A DNA stretch of 64,000 nt from UBA6244 sp963676875 (GCA_963676875.1 OY781436.1:992001-1056000); one strand, 5' to 3'. Numbered from the stretch's first letter, positions 36,668-45,448 are shown. The notes: generated from the sequence alone by a model not told the origin. Program-made: numbers and translations.

Positions 36668-37434
36668 CTGACGGAGTGCGCCCCTCACACCACCGTACGT
36701 ACGGGTCTCGTATACGGCGGTTCGTCAGGTATCAGTATCATCGCTCTTTACACCAATGATACCTTTGTCTTTATTTAAGAAAAGGCTGGCAAACTCTAAG
36801 TTTGAACCTCCTGATCAAATGCAAGACAACATAACGTTCAGTCCTTTGCTAACTTGTGAGACCTCCGTTCTAATGCCGGCTCGTTACCGCTAACTACTAT
36901 GACTTCTGCTGACTTCTTGGCTCATAGAAACCTAGTCTATTCCAAGATCTCCCCCGGTAAGAGCTTTTTCCTTCATCCAATTCCTGCGGCATCTACATAA
37001 TTGTTCACTGGAGCTGTTCGGGCGTTGTAATGATGTGCTTACTTACCCTAAACAATTATGCCTCATATACCGTTCCTGTTCGTCAGTACCGGATTTTGTA
37101 GTCTCGCTTCCTTCAGTGTAAAGGTCACCCTTAACCACCTTGCGACTTACTAACACTTCCCAGCGTTACCTGAGCGTGTAAGGGACTTGCACCCTCTGGA
37201 AAAAAATCACCCATCTCGTTACTAAAGAAAATTTGTATTTTTGAATTTTTTCTAAAGCTTACGAGTGGGTGTGCGCTGCTCATGCAGGGCACACACAATG
37301 TGTCATACGTAATGGCGGGGAAAGTAGTAAATATCAACGTTTGTGGCTCGCATTAACACCATCTCGGTTTGATAGCGAGTAGCTCCGAAGTCCGCCACTA
37401 CGCATACACTCAACGTTAGCAACCAGGCTAAGAA
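36632..37434 (+). repeat. attC-like site 9, split by a group II intron
   Basis: Left core AAGCACAA at 36,633 matches the complement of the cassette 9 start (35,783). After the intron the site continues caatgtgtcatacgtaatgg and ends with arms ggcggg/ccgcc and right core GTTAGCAACC at 37,425. Confidence 0.85.
36640..37294 (-). mobile_element. ORF-less group II intron inserted in attC-like site 9
   Basis: On the minus strand it starts GTGTGCCCTG, contains the domain I type sequence agggtgcaagtcccttac and ggtaacgctgggaagt, a domain V candidate at 36,688-36,723 (ACCGCCGTA pairs with TACGGTGGT), a domain VI hairpin at 36,653-36,676 (CTCCGTCAG/CTGGCGGAG) and ends CTCGAT. No reverse transcriptase frame is present in its 655 bases. 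The flanks read ...ACATTGT / TGTGCTT, i.e. the TTGT/T target described for group IIC-attC introns. Confidence 0.82.
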
Positions 37435-37463
37435 ACATCCTTCATAAAAGAACCTAACTAGAT

Positions 37464-37494
37464 TTCTTAAATAACAGAACTTCTTATTTAAGAA
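37464..37494. promoter_or_regulatory. Inverted-repeat operator candidate upstream of fic
   Basis: TTCTTAAATAA and TTATTTAAGAA are perfect 11-base inverted repeats with a 9-base spacer, about 50 bp upstream of the Fic start. A further half-like sequence (TTAAATAAGAAC) follows at about 37,508. A winged-helix-like C-terminus in the Fic protein could bind here (inference). Confidence 0.5.
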
Positions 37495-37519
37495 AATTTA
37501 TAAATAATTAAATAAGAAC

Positions 37520-37527
37520 TATCTTTG
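37520..37527 (+). promoter_or_regulatory. -7 box of the fic cassette promoter
   Basis: TATCTTTG matches TAnnTTTG, 14 bp before the ATG, indicating that this cassette has its own promoter. The -33 position reads TTTA rather than TTTG. Confidence 0.5.
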
Positions 37528-37541
37528 TTTAAAATTTTACA

Positions 37542-38666
37542 ATGAAACAGTTTAAATCTGGACAATATATTAGTCAGGGCTATTATAAAAGCTTCCAACC
37601 TGAGTTTATTAATAGACAGTTGCAAATGGATAATATGGAAATATTGCAATTGTTAAGCCAAGCTGATAGAGAATTAGGCCGATTGGATATGTATTCAAAA
37701 TATATACCCAATATAGAGTTGTTTATCAGTATGCATGTGTTAAAGGAAGCGACTCAGAGTAGTAAAATTGAAGGGACTCAGACAAATATGGATGAAGCTC
37801 TTTTAGAGAAAGAGGATTTACCATTAGACAAAAGAGATGATTGGGAAGAAGTTCAGAACTATATAAAAGCTATGGAATGGGCTATCGAGCATCTTGATAA
37901 ACTACCATTCTCATCACGACTAATAAGAGAAACTCATCGTGTATTGCTTCAAGGTGTGCGTGGTGAAAAAAAACAGCCTGGTGAATTTCGGATTAGTCAA
38001 AACTGGATTGGTGGAGCAACAATAAATGATGCTGTATTTATTCCTCCTGTTCAAAATTCTGTTCCTGAACTAATGAGTGATATTGAGAAATTCATTCATA
38101 ACGAAGAAATTCAAATACCTGAATTGCTTAAAATAGGATTAGTTCATTACCAGTTTGAGACAATTCACCCGTTTCTTGATGGGAATGGTAGAGTAGGACG
38201 ACTGATAATTCCACTTTATTTGGTAAGCAAAGGAATATTGCAAAAACCAGTTTTGTATTTATCTGATTTTTTTGAAAAAAATAGAAAATTGTACTATGAT
38301 AATTTAACTACAGTAAGAGAAAAAAATGATCTAGGACAATGGTATAAATTTTTTCTTGTAGGAGTGATTGAAACGGCAAAAAATGGAATAAACACATTTG
38401 ATAATATACTGCAACTTCAAAAGCAAATTGATATTGACATCCAATCATTAGGTAGTAGAGCATTAAAAGCCAAGAAAGTAATAGACTATCTGTATAAACG
38501 CCCAATGATTACGGCGGACAAAGTTAGTGAGATTGCTTCAATATCAATGCCATCATCTTACAAATTGATTTCAGATTTAGAGAAACTTAATGTTTTGACA
38601 GAAAAAACTGGTGGACAAAGAAGTAGAGTATATGCATTTGACAATTATTTAAACCTATTTAGATAA
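37542..38666 (+). CDS. Cassette 10 Fic family AMPylase-like protein
   Basis: A 374-residue Fic protein. The inhibitory helix motif SSKIEG (Ser73, Glu77, Gly78) is in the N-terminal domain, and the catalytic loop HPFLDGNGRVGR begins at His209, so catalytic and regulatory residues are intact. The C-terminal about 65 residues (KVIDYLYKRPMITADKVSEIASIS) look like a winged helix. Fic proteins transfer AMP to target hydroxyls; with an internal inhibitory helix this is a class II type. It has its own promoter and an inverted repeat upstream, suggesting autoregulation. Confidence 0.92.
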   Translation: MKQFKSGQYISQGYYKSFQPEFINRQLQMDNMEILQLLSQADRELGRLDMYSKYIPNIELFISMHVLKEATQSSKIEGTQTNMDEALLEKEDLPLDKRDDWEEVQNYIKAMEWAIEHLDKLPFSSRLIRETHRVLLQGVRGEKKQPGEFRISQNWIGGATINDAVFIPPVQNSVPELMSDIEKFIHNEEIQIPELLKIGLVHYQFETIHPFLDGNGRVGRLIIPLYLVSKGILQKPVLYLSDFFEKNRKLYYDNLTTVREKNDLGQWYKFFLVGVIETAKNGINTFDNILQLQKQIDIDIQSLGSRALKAKKVIDYLYKRPMITADKVSEIASISMPSSYKLISDLEKLNVLTEKTGGQRSRVYAFDNYLNLFR

Positions 38667-38671
38667 AGCCC

Positions 38672-38729
38672 AGTTGGCAACATTGTATAAACTGCATTAA
38701 AACGCAGTTTATACGGGCACGTTGGGCAC
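38672..38729 (+). repeat. attC-like site 10 (short)
   Basis: Short 58-bp form: left core AGTTGGCAAC (7/10 to the complement of 37,425), perfect arms GTATAAACTGC/GCAGTTTATAC, right core GTTGGGCAC fitting GTTRRRY. Confidence 0.85.
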
Positions 38730-38797
38730 AATAATGAGAGCGACTGCAAACTCTAAACACATATTGATTAAAATAGCTTATTGATAATAAACTAATT

Positions 38798-39340
38798 ATG
38801 AAAACAGAAACGTTCTTTTGGATTATTATTGGAATATTTGGACTGATTGCGATTTTGGGTTTAATATTAATATTACAGGATAAAGAGAAAACCGGTAAGA
38901 AATTATTAAAACTATCAGGAATATCTATATTTTTTATTTTCTTCTTTTTTATTAAAGCGCCAAGGACTCAAAATTATTCGTTGTATCAAGACCAAGAGTT
39001 TTGGAAAAAACACGGATTACCTCAAATAGATTCTAGTATGTTTCTTGAATTTAATACAGATAAAATTCTTTCATATTCTAGTTGGAGTGATGATAGCGTA
39101 AACCACATCAGAAAATCGATAAGATTTGACATTTTTGATATTTACTCGGTTAAAGATGTATTTATAAACAGAAAAGAGTCTAAAACACTGACTTACTATT
39201 TTATTAAACCAAACATACTAAGAGATTCAAGGTTGATAGTGACAATAAATAACGATACAATTTCAAAGACTGAAGGAGATTTGATTCTGAAAGATTGGGG
39301 GATATATAGAAGAGCGTATCATGTATATTTTGATAGATAA
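38798..39340 (+). CDS. Cassette 11 two-helix membrane protein
   Basis: A 180-residue protein with two N-terminal membrane helices (about 7-28 and 41-57) and a C-terminal soluble domain of about 120 residues without recognised motif. Single gene of its cassette. Confidence 0.65.
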   Translation: MKTETFFWIIIGIFGLIAILGLILILQDKEKTGKKLLKLSGISIFFIFFFFIKAPRTQNYSLYQDQEFWKKHGLPQIDSSMFLEFNTDKILSYSSWSDDSVNHIRKSIRFDIFDIYSVKDVFINRKESKTLTYYFIKPNILRDSRLIVTINNDTISKTEGDLILKDWGIYRRAYHVYFDR

Positions 39341-39357
39341 TAAAAAGATTAAATTAC

Positions 39358-39495
39358 TATGCCCAACACATGGTAAAGTGCAGGCGGGTTTCAGTGGTAT
39401 GCGAACGTTTGTAGCTCGTAATAAAAGTCGGTGTAAACTCATAGGAAATTGCTTAGTAATCCCGCACGACACTATACCATAAACCGTTGGCACCC
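39358..39495 (+). repeat. attC-like site 11
   Basis: Left core TATGCCCAAC, 9/10 complement of 38,721. Right core GTTGGCACCC. Shares gcgggtttcag, gtagctcgtaa, ggtgtaaact and atcccgcacgacac with site 3. Confidence 0.9.
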
Positions 39496-39510
39496 ATTTG
39501 AAAAAAGACA

Positions 39511-40086
39511 GTGAAAGAAACGATCGAACGCATACAAGATTGGTACAAACTCAATTGCAATGGAGATTGGGAACATAGTTATGGATATTCAATAGCGACT
39601 TTGGATAATCCAGGATGGACAATCAGAATAGACTTAGCAGAAACGTGTCTCGACAAACTTGACTTTAAAAAGGAGTTTCAAAATTCTGAATGCAAGCATG
39701 ATTGGTTTATAATCAAAACGGAAAAAGAAGTTTTAGATATTGCATGTGGACCTGAAAATTTAAAGCAAGTATTTGAAATCTTTCTCGATGAAATAATTCC
39801 AAACCATTCTGACAAGGATTTCTACTATGATATTTACCTTCCGCTTCGAGGACATAGCTTTGACATATGGACACCAGCAAAGGCGACAATTGTAAATGAA
39901 GAAACGCTCAGACTTATTGAGATTCCGAAAGTTGAGTATAAGAACATTAAGGTTAAAGACATTAGCAAAATTGACTTTGACCAATCTTTCTTGGAGACTT
40001 TAAAATTGAATTATAAAGTCGGGGACGACTTGATGGTAACACTTGAAGACATTGACAACGGATTGATATTATCAACGAAAAAATAA
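39511..40086 (+). CDS. Cassette 12 Imm53-like immunity protein
   Basis: A 191-residue protein with a GTG start. The N-terminus IERIQDWYKLNCNGDWEHSYG followed by SIATLDNPGWTIRIDLAET matches the pattern of the Imm53 immunity family (GDWEHxYGxxIxTLDNPGWxxxIDL) that protects against polymorphic toxins. The C-terminal half is not recognised. No toxin gene is adjacent, so it may act as an orphan immunity gene captured in a cassette. Confidence 0.75.
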   Translation: MKETIERIQDWYKLNCNGDWEHSYGYSIATLDNPGWTIRIDLAETCLDKLDFKKEFQNSECKHDWFIIKTEKEVLDIACGPENLKQVFEIFLDEIIPNHSDKDFYYDIYLPLRGHSFDIWTPAKATIVNEETLRLIEIPKVEYKNIKVKDISKIDFDQSFLETLKLNYKVGDDLMVTLEDIDNGLILSTKK

Positions 40087-40091
40087 AAAAC

Positions 40092-40227
40092 GGGTGCAAA
40101 CAACGCATATAGCTTATGGCGGGTAAACGGCTGCCAGCAAGGTTTTCGCTCCGTAGCCAGCTTTGGTTTCGGTGAACAGGAAATTGCTTCGGAACCGCCA
40201 CAAGCCATATGCAAAAAGTTATGCACT
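40092..40227 (+). repeat. attC-like site 12
   Basis: Left core GGGTGCAAAC, 9/10 complement of 39,486. Right core GTTATGCACT. Arms gcatatagcttatggcggg and ccgccacaagccatatgc pair; almost the same as site 17. Confidence 0.92.
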
Positions 40228-40233
40228 AGCCAA

Positions 40234-40879
40234 AATGAAGACAACCATTATCATATTATTATTTGTATCATCATTCTGTTTTGGGCAAAATGACACAATT
40301 TATCTTTACAAAGATTTTATTGAATTACATGGACTCAAATACAACTTAATTAATGATGAAATTAAAACAGGAAACTGGATTGAATTCTCTATTGAAGACA
40401 ATACAACTATTTCGAGTCTTGGAAGTGGAGTCGATGTTCATTTTCATTATACGATTTATCAAAAATATAGACCTTTAGAACAAGGCGAATATAATGGTAT
40501 CGAAAAACTAATCTCAGAAAATGGGCCAGACACAAAAAACGGACAAATAATTTATAGTGGAAATTACCAAAAGATTACAAACAGAGTTCCTCCAGACAAA
40601 TACTACATTTCAGGAAAAGGCTCTTACAATAACGATAAAAAACAAGGGGATTGGATTTATTACCATAAAAATGGAAAGCTTAAAAAAGAAATCATGTATG
40701 AAGACGGTATTCCGAAAGCAGGATTCATTATTTTCAGAAATGATGAAACAAAAATGATTGAAGTAACCAAGGAAATAAAAGATGATGATGAATACTGGCA
40801 AGTAATTAAATATTCAGAAACGGGTAAAGAAATTGGTAGAGAAAAACATACAATTGAAGATTTAATGGAAATATATTAA
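40234..40879 (+). CDS. Cassette 13 secreted YwqK/MORN-like protein
   Basis: About 215 residues from MKTTIIILLFVSSFCFGQ, 7 bp after the core; the longer upstream frame lies in the attC site. A signal peptide is followed by repeats of the form G-x-W-x-Y-Y-x-x-N-G-K-L (QGDWIYYHKNGKLKKEIMYEDG), the YwqK/MORN-like antitoxin fold. Such proteins are often immunity or antitoxin components of surface toxins, but no toxin is adjacent. Confidence 0.75.
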
Positions 40880-40886
40880 AACAGCC

Positions 40887-41020
40887 TGTGTATAACAACA
40901 GGGCATAGTGCATACCTTGAAAGGTTTCAAAAAGACATTTTGAAATAAAATATAAATCAGGAAACAAAACTTAGTCTTGAAGTAAAAACGGCACACACCA
41001 TCGCCAAATCGTTGTGCCGC
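40887..41020 (+). repeat. attC-like site 13
   Basis: Left core TGTGTATAAC, 8/10 complement of 40,218. Right core GTTGTGCCGC. Outer arms caacagggcatagtgca and caccatcgcc are weaker than in most sites. Confidence 0.78.
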
Positions 41021-41059
41021 AGGCAAAGAAACCGAAGTGCAACTTAAACAGATAGTAAA

Positions 41060-41620
41060 ATGATAGAGAAATTTTTAAGAGCAAAACACTGGCAGATTTT
41101 TATAATAATATTTGTAATTCCATATTCCTTGCAATTTATAGCAATGACTATTACTAAAAATGACCATGGAAGAATGATGGATTTCTCACCATACATTATG
41201 ATTATTTTCTTTCTTGGATTGTTTGGGTGGTTTTGGTCAGTAGCAACTGGATTACAAAGTAAAATACCAAGCGGAGTAAAAATGAAGATTAGGAAATTTA
41301 AAATATTCCTGATTATCCCGATGATTTATATTCCAATTGCGTTCAGATTATTTGATATGCTGTTTGAAAATGTATCGCAAGCAAACGGAGAACCAAGTGG
41401 CGCAATGTTTGGTATTTCATTTGCGATAATTTTCACATTACAAATATTGTCAATATTTGGATTGTTATATTCATTTTATTTTGTAGCGAAAACCTATAAG
41501 ACAATTGAATTGCAAAGAGAAGTTGCTTTTTCAGATTTTGCTGGTGATTTTTTCTTGTTACTGTTTTTCCCGATTGGAGTATGGATAATCCAGCCAAAAA
41601 TAAATTTAATGACTGATTGA
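41060..41620 (+). CDS. Cassette 14 four-helix membrane protein, copy A
   Basis: A 186-residue protein with four hydrophobic helices. Its C-terminus SDFAGDFFLLLFFPIGVWIIQPKIN is clearly related to that of the next gene, so the two are tandem paralogues in one cassette. No functional motif recognised; membrane location only. Confidence 0.7.
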   Translation: MIEKFLRAKHWQIFIIIFVIPYSLQFIAMTITKNDHGRMMDFSPYIMIIFFLGLFGWFWSVATGLQSKIPSGVKMKIRKFKIFLIIPMIYIPIAFRLFDMLFENVSQANGEPSGAMFGISFAIIFTLQILSIFGLLYSFYFVAKTYKTIELQREVAFSDFAGDFFLLLFFPIGVWIIQPKINLMTD

Positions 41621-41621
41621 T

Positions 41622-42026
41622 ATGTTAAAGAAAGAATCTTCAAGTATTTTCTGGTTATCCATTTTTTTTGGAATACCAATTTATTTATGGTTACGGTCTA
41701 TTGGGACTAAATTGCAATCTGATAAAGTAAAGATTAATGAGATTAAATTGATTCTATTTAAGATATCTGTTATCTATCCGATTGCATATTTCGTATTTGC
41801 GATTTATTACATGTTCACAAATGGATGCATAATTGAACCGTTGTATTTTGCAGCAATGTTTAGCACACTTAGTGCGATGATATTTGCTGCTAAGAATCTA
41901 AAATCGGTGGAATTGGAAAGAGAAGCAAAAATTTCAGAATATTTAGGTGACTTTTTCTTAGTTTGGTTCTTTCCGATTGGGATTTGGATTTTACAACCAA
42001 GAATACATAAATTGATTAATGAATAA
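41622..42026 (+). CDS. Cassette 14 membrane protein, copy B (paralogue)
   Basis: A 134-residue protein with three hydrophobic helices; its C-terminus SEYLGDFFLVWFFPIGIWILQPRI matches the previous protein. It starts 1 bp after the previous stop, so they are translated together and may form a hetero-oligomer. Confidence 0.7.
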   Translation: MLKKESSSIFWLSIFFGIPIYLWLRSIGTKLQSDKVKINEIKLILFKISVIYPIAYFVFAIYYMFTNGCIIEPLYFAAMFSTLSAMIFAAKNLKSVELEREAKISEYLGDFFLVWFFPIGIWILQPRIHKLINE

Positions 42027-42034
42027 AAAGCACG

Positions 42035-42170
42035 ACGGCACAACAATGTGATAATTCATAAGGGTTCCAGAGGTTTTCGAGCAATATCACCCGCGTCATT
42101 TTTTGGTGGTAACCTGATAGGTCTGCAGTCCGCAATCCCTTACGAAATCATACACTAAATGTTACCACCA
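42035..42170 (+). repeat. attC-like site 14
   Basis: Left core ACGGCACAAC, 9/10 complement of 41,011. Right core GTTACCACCA. Same family as sites 3 and 11 (gataggtctgcagtccgcaa, catacactaaatgtt). Confidence 0.88.
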
Positions 42171-42193
42171 ATGCAAAAAAACAAAAGAAATCA

Positions 42194-43021
42194 ATGAATA
42201 GAATTAAACAAATATTGATGATTATTTTGACAGTTTCATTACTGTCAAGTTGTGACTTTATAAAGAATACTTTTGAATATAAAGACACTACGAAAGAATT
42301 TGTTGAATCACTAATTAATGAAGATTACGACAAATGTGTTGATTATATGGCTATGGAGCACGAAACTGCCAAAACCACAAATATCGACACACTGAAATCA
42401 GGATTGTCAAATTTCAGAGAAATCATTGTAAACAACTTTGGGACTGAATTAGACTACACATTTATGAAATCAGAAAAAAAGTTTTCTACCATTGAAGGGG
42501 AAAGCACTCCTCCAAATACAACTGTTGTGTTAGTTGAGTTTTCAAATGGTGTAGAATTTGGAGTTTTCAAAGTCTTGTTTGACGACACATCAAGAAAAAT
42601 ATTAAATATAAGCACACTTGATGTAAAACAACCAATACCTTCTATGACAATATTTTGGCTTTTTGGACTTTTAGCTCTTTGTGTTCCTGTTTTCAATATT
42701 TATGTAATTAGACAAATCAAAAAAAGTGGATTACAAAAGAAATGGCTGAAATATATTGCCGTAATTTTCTTAAATGTTCCTGCCTTTACATATGCTGCAG
42801 TAAATGGATTTTCATATAGTCTTATAAGTTTTCAGTTTTTATTAGGTGTTAGTTTTAGTTATATGGGTTATTTAGGTTCTTCCTGGACTTTTGGACTTCC
42901 TCTCGGTGGACTTTATTGGTTTTGGAAACTTAAAACAAATAAAATTACTGAAATGAAAATAACAGAAGAAACCTTGAATAACAAAGAAGAAATAATAGAA
43001 ATAAACGAAGATAAAGAATAA
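42194..43021 (+). CDS. Cassette 15 lipoprotein with membrane C-terminal half
   Basis: A 275-residue protein. The N-terminal signal has lipobox SLLSSC near residue 20, followed by a 100-residue DUF3887/SnoaL-like soluble part (FVESLINEDYDKCVDYM...), then three or four membrane helices from about residue 150. A lipobox before a polytopic membrane part is unusual and topology is uncertain. Function unknown. Confidence 0.68.
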   Translation: MNRIKQILMIILTVSLLSSCDFIKNTFEYKDTTKEFVESLINEDYDKCVDYMAMEHETAKTTNIDTLKSGLSNFREIIVNNFGTELDYTFMKSEKKFSTIEGESTPPNTTVVLVEFSNGVEFGVFKVLFDDTSRKILNISTLDVKQPIPSMTIFWLFGLLALCVPVFNIYVIRQIKKSGLQKKWLKYIAVIFLNVPAFTYAAVNGFSYSLISFQFLLGVSFSYMGYLGSSWTFGLPLGGLYWFWKLKTNKITEMKITEETLNNKEEIIEINEDKE

Positions 43022-43026
43022 AGCAC

Positions 43027-43163
43027 AGGTGGCAACAATGCATATGCTTTATGGCGAGTTACGTTATGAATATAAGTATTTTAGACTCAAATATAAATCA
43101 GTGTGGCAAGAAAGATTCGTCTTTTGAAGCCCGCCACAAACCATATGCTTACCGTTATGCCGC
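43027..43163 (+). repeat. attC-like site 15
   Basis: Left core AGGTGGCAAC, 8/10 complement of 42,161. Right core GTTATGCCGC. Arms gcatatgctttatggcg and cgccacaaaccatatgc pair; shared with site 19. Confidence 0.92.
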
Positions 43164-43191
43164 ATGTTAAAAAAAGAGAAATCGACATACT

Positions 43192-43221
43192 TGCAAAATA
43201 TACTAAAAAGATATACTTTTG
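43192..43221 (+). promoter_or_regulatory. Promoter of the mazEF-like cassette
   Basis: CTTG, an 18-bp spacer and TACTTTTG (43,214-43,221) match the Bacteroidota -33/-7 pattern, 20 bp before the antitoxin ATG. This cassette can be expressed at any position in the array. Confidence 0.6.
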
Positions 43222-43241
43222 CGATATAAAAAATATGAATT

Positions 43242-43472
43242 ATGAAAACAGTATCATTAAAAATTGACGATTCAATTTTTGGAGAAACCGAAAAAATTCT
43301 TTCAAAAATTAAAAAACCGAGAAACAGGTATATTAACGATGCAATTGAATATTACAATCGGATTCAAAAACGTGCTCTTTTAGAAAAAAAGCTAAAAAAA
43401 GAATCAGATTTAGTTAAAGCAGATTCACTGGATGTATTAAAAGACTTTGAGGAGATTGATTATGTCGATTAA
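43242..43472 (+). CDS. Cassette 16 antitoxin (RHH-like)
   Basis: A 76-residue protein starting MKTVSLKIDDSIFGETEKIL, a beta strand and helices like the ribbon-helix-helix DNA-binding fold, with a charged C-terminus (LLEKKLKKESDLVKADSLD) likely to wrap the toxin. It overlaps the toxin gene by 11 bp, the typical order of type II toxin-antitoxin pairs. Confidence 0.82.
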   Translation: MKTVSLKIDDSIFGETEKILSKIKKPRNRYINDAIEYYNRIQKRALLEKKLKKESDLVKADSLDVLKDFEEIDYVD

Positions 43473-43809
43473 GCAATATGAAATCTGGATTGCAGATTTA
43501 AGTCCACAAATCGGGACAGAACCTGGGAAAACAAGACCGGTTCTCGTTATTCATACAAATCTTCTTAATCAAATTCTGCATCCATCGACAATAATTTGCC
43601 CAATTACTACAAATGTGAAACTTGACTCAGACATTTTGCGGATTCATTTAAAAAAAGGGGAAGCAAATTTACATCTAGACTGTGATGTGATGATTGACCA
43701 AATACGAACAATCGATAATAATCGTTTAATTAAAAAGGTAGGCGATTTACCAAAAAAATTGATTGAAACATTAAAAGAAAATTTAATGATTATCATCGAC
43801 TTAGAATAA
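43462..43809 (+). CDS. Cassette 16 MazF/PemK-type toxin
   Basis: A 115-residue protein from MSIKQYEIWIADL; an earlier TTG in frame is less likely. QYEIWIADLSPQIGTEPGKTRPVLVI and ICPITTNV are the PemK/MazF mRNA-interferase core, with GTEPGKTRP as active-site loop. Would cut mRNA when not bound by the antitoxin. Confidence 0.9.
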   Translation: MSIKQYEIWIADLSPQIGTEPGKTRPVLVIHTNLLNQILHPSTIICPITTNVKLDSDILRIHLKKGEANLHLDCDVMIDQIRTIDNNRLIKKVGDLPKKLIETLKENLMIIIDLE

Positions 43810-43868
43810 AACAAGAATTATGGACAACTAATAAAACTAAAACTAGCTGACCAAAAAATTAAAACACG

Positions 43869-43969
43869 ACGGCATAATAAATTGTATATGGCAGGCGGGG
43901 GTTTTAGCGGTCTGACACGATTTCTTCCAGAAATCCCGTCCGACGACATACAAGTAACCTTTAGCTGCC
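43869..43969 (+). repeat. attC-like site 16
   Basis: Left core ACGGCATAAT, 8/10 complement of 43,154. Right core reads TTTAGCTGCC, so the first G of GTT is lost; this site may be crippled. Arms ggcaggcggg and cccgtccgacg. Confidence 0.72.
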
Positions 43970-44013
43970 ATATTAACAAAGTGCTTCGACCATTTATTAA
44001 GTAAAAAAGAGAA

Positions 44014-44697
44014 ATGATTCAGCTTGTAGATAGACAAGAAATTTTTAACAAACTCAGCAATATAAGCTACGAGATAGTGGATTTGCAAAATGCTTTCTAT
44101 GATAACTCAATGGTATTTGATAGTCAGACCGAGCAACAAGATTACCTAGATTCTTTTGACGCGCTTAACGTAAAGTCTATTAAACCAGCTACAAAAAGTA
44201 AGTTGATTTCATTTGAACATGAGAATTTATCAACGTTTCCAAAGGTTCTTGGGGATAAAATTTGGGATTTATTCCATTCCATTGGACAAACAGATTTTTA
44301 TTTAATTTCACATCTGAAATTGGATTTATTCGGCAACTTGAATAATAAGTATAAGCCTTTAGTTCAATCATATAATAAACTGGAAAAGATTGTTGGTGCA
44401 AAAACATATTATGAAGCCTTGAAAATTGGAATAGATGATTTAAAAGAGCTCTCAACAATAATATTTTGGATTACCAGATGCGATATGAGTTCTCCCGAAT
44501 ATATCTTTTTTGCAACTGCTGATAATAGATTGAGTTTTAACATTTGTAAATATGGTAATATTCATTTGACTGAGTATGGAAATATTGAAACAGTAAATGA
44601 TAAACTTATGAAACGATTTGGTTTATACGAAATTACTGATGAATTTGAAAGATTCTCAGAATCAGGGATTATTGATGGGAGACGATTGAAAAAATAA
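44014..44697 (+). CDS. Cassette 17 hypothetical protein
   Basis: A 227-residue soluble mixed alpha/beta protein (MIQLVDRQEIFNKLSNISYEIVDLQ). The segment IIFWITRCDMSSPEYIFFATADNRLSFNICKYGNIHL resembles immunity-type folds, but no family is certain. Single gene of its cassette. Confidence 0.68.
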   Translation: MIQLVDRQEIFNKLSNISYEIVDLQNAFYDNSMVFDSQTEQQDYLDSFDALNVKSIKPATKSKLISFEHENLSTFPKVLGDKIWDLFHSIGQTDFYLISHLKLDLFGNLNNKYKPLVQSYNKLEKIVGAKTYYEALKIGIDDLKELSTIIFWITRCDMSSPEYIFFATADNRLSFNICKYGNIHLTEYGNIETVNDKLMKRFGLYEITDEFERFSESGIIDGRRLKK

Positions 44698-44704
44698 AAA
44701 ATAC

Positions 44705-44840
44705 GGCAGGTAACAATACATATAGCTTAAGGCGGGTGAACGGCTGCCAGCAAGGTTATCGCTCCGTAGCCAGCTTTGGTTTTGGCGCACAGGTAAGTGC
44801 TTCAAAACCGCCACAAGCCATATGCAAAATGTTGTGCTTA
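44705..44840 (+). repeat. attC-like site 17
   Basis: Left core GGCAGGTAAC (8/10 to the complement of 43,960). Right core GTTGTGCTTA. Almost identical to site 12 over its whole length (catatagcttaaggcggg ... cgctccgtagccagctttgg ... ccgccacaagccatatgc). Confidence 0.92.
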
Positions 44841-44845
44841 ATTAA

Positions 44846-45250
44846 ATGACCTACGAAGAACATATAGACCAACTAATAAATTCTCATATCGAGGGTCTTT
44901 TAGCAATTGAAGAAAATTCAACTCTTTCGTCTAAGGTTTCCACACACATAACTAGAACTAAAGAAATTCAGAAAAGAATACAGTCAAAACAGCCAAAAGA
45001 CTATCGTCACTTAATTGAGTACTTACATTCAGAAAGTCGGATGTTCGGTTGGTCTTATCCCGAAGATACAATTGAAGAAAAATGTGAAGTTTCCTATCAA
45101 CAGTTTTGGAAAAGTATAAGAGAGTTAATTGGTGGAATGACTGGGAACGAAAGGCTGATTTTCTTCGGATACGTCGAAGACTATGATAAGTTGAGTTTGA
45201 AAATGAAATCCGCTCGTGAAGAAATTAGAATTAAACTATTTATGAAATAA
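44846..45250 (+). CDS. Cassette 18 hypothetical helical protein
   Basis: A 134-residue soluble, mostly helical protein starting MTYEEHIDQLINSHIEGLL only 5 bp after the core. No motif recognised. Confidence 0.65.
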   Translation: MTYEEHIDQLINSHIEGLLAIEENSTLSSKVSTHITRTKEIQKRIQSKQPKDYRHLIEYLHSESRMFGWSYPEDTIEEKCEVSYQQFWKSIRELIGGMTGNERLIFFGYVEDYDKLSLKMKSAREEIRIKLFMK

Positions 45251-45254
45251 AAAC

Positions 45255-45431
45255 CAAGCACAACAAATCCTATACGCAATGCCCTTCGGGACACTGCGCA
45301 TATTCAAACCGTCATACTGTCTAAAAACTAAAACCAACCTTCTGAGAATTGCTCATATGAGTTTTTTCTTTGTCAGGTATCCGCACACTTTGGTATTTTT
45401 GATAGGTTTTTAGACAGACTGCTGTTGGCAC
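45255..45431 (+). repeat. attC-like site 18, interrupted at its crossover point
   Basis: Left core CAAGCACAAC, 9/10 complement of 44,831; short body to AAACCG at 45,311. The remaining TTGGCAC of the right core (45,425-45,431) is displaced by the 113-bp promoter element. Confidence 0.82.
45312..45424 (+). mobile_element. 113-bp promoter-bearing element, copy 1
   Basis: Near-terminal inverted repeats CTGTCTAAAAAC and GTTTTTAGACAG flank about 85 bp that is almost identical to copy 2. It carries TTTG (45,369-45,372), a 21-bp spacer and TATTTTTG (45,394-45,401), a full Bacteroidota promoter pointing to the downstream cassette gene. It lies between the G and TT of the attC right core. Confidence 0.85.
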
Positions 45432-45448
45432 ACATACAAAAACACGAA

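Noticed and set aside
36668..37294. Small coding genes in the intron region (e.g. frame at 37,131-37,337)
   Set aside because: The sequence has group II intron RNA features and no protein motif; short frames are by chance.
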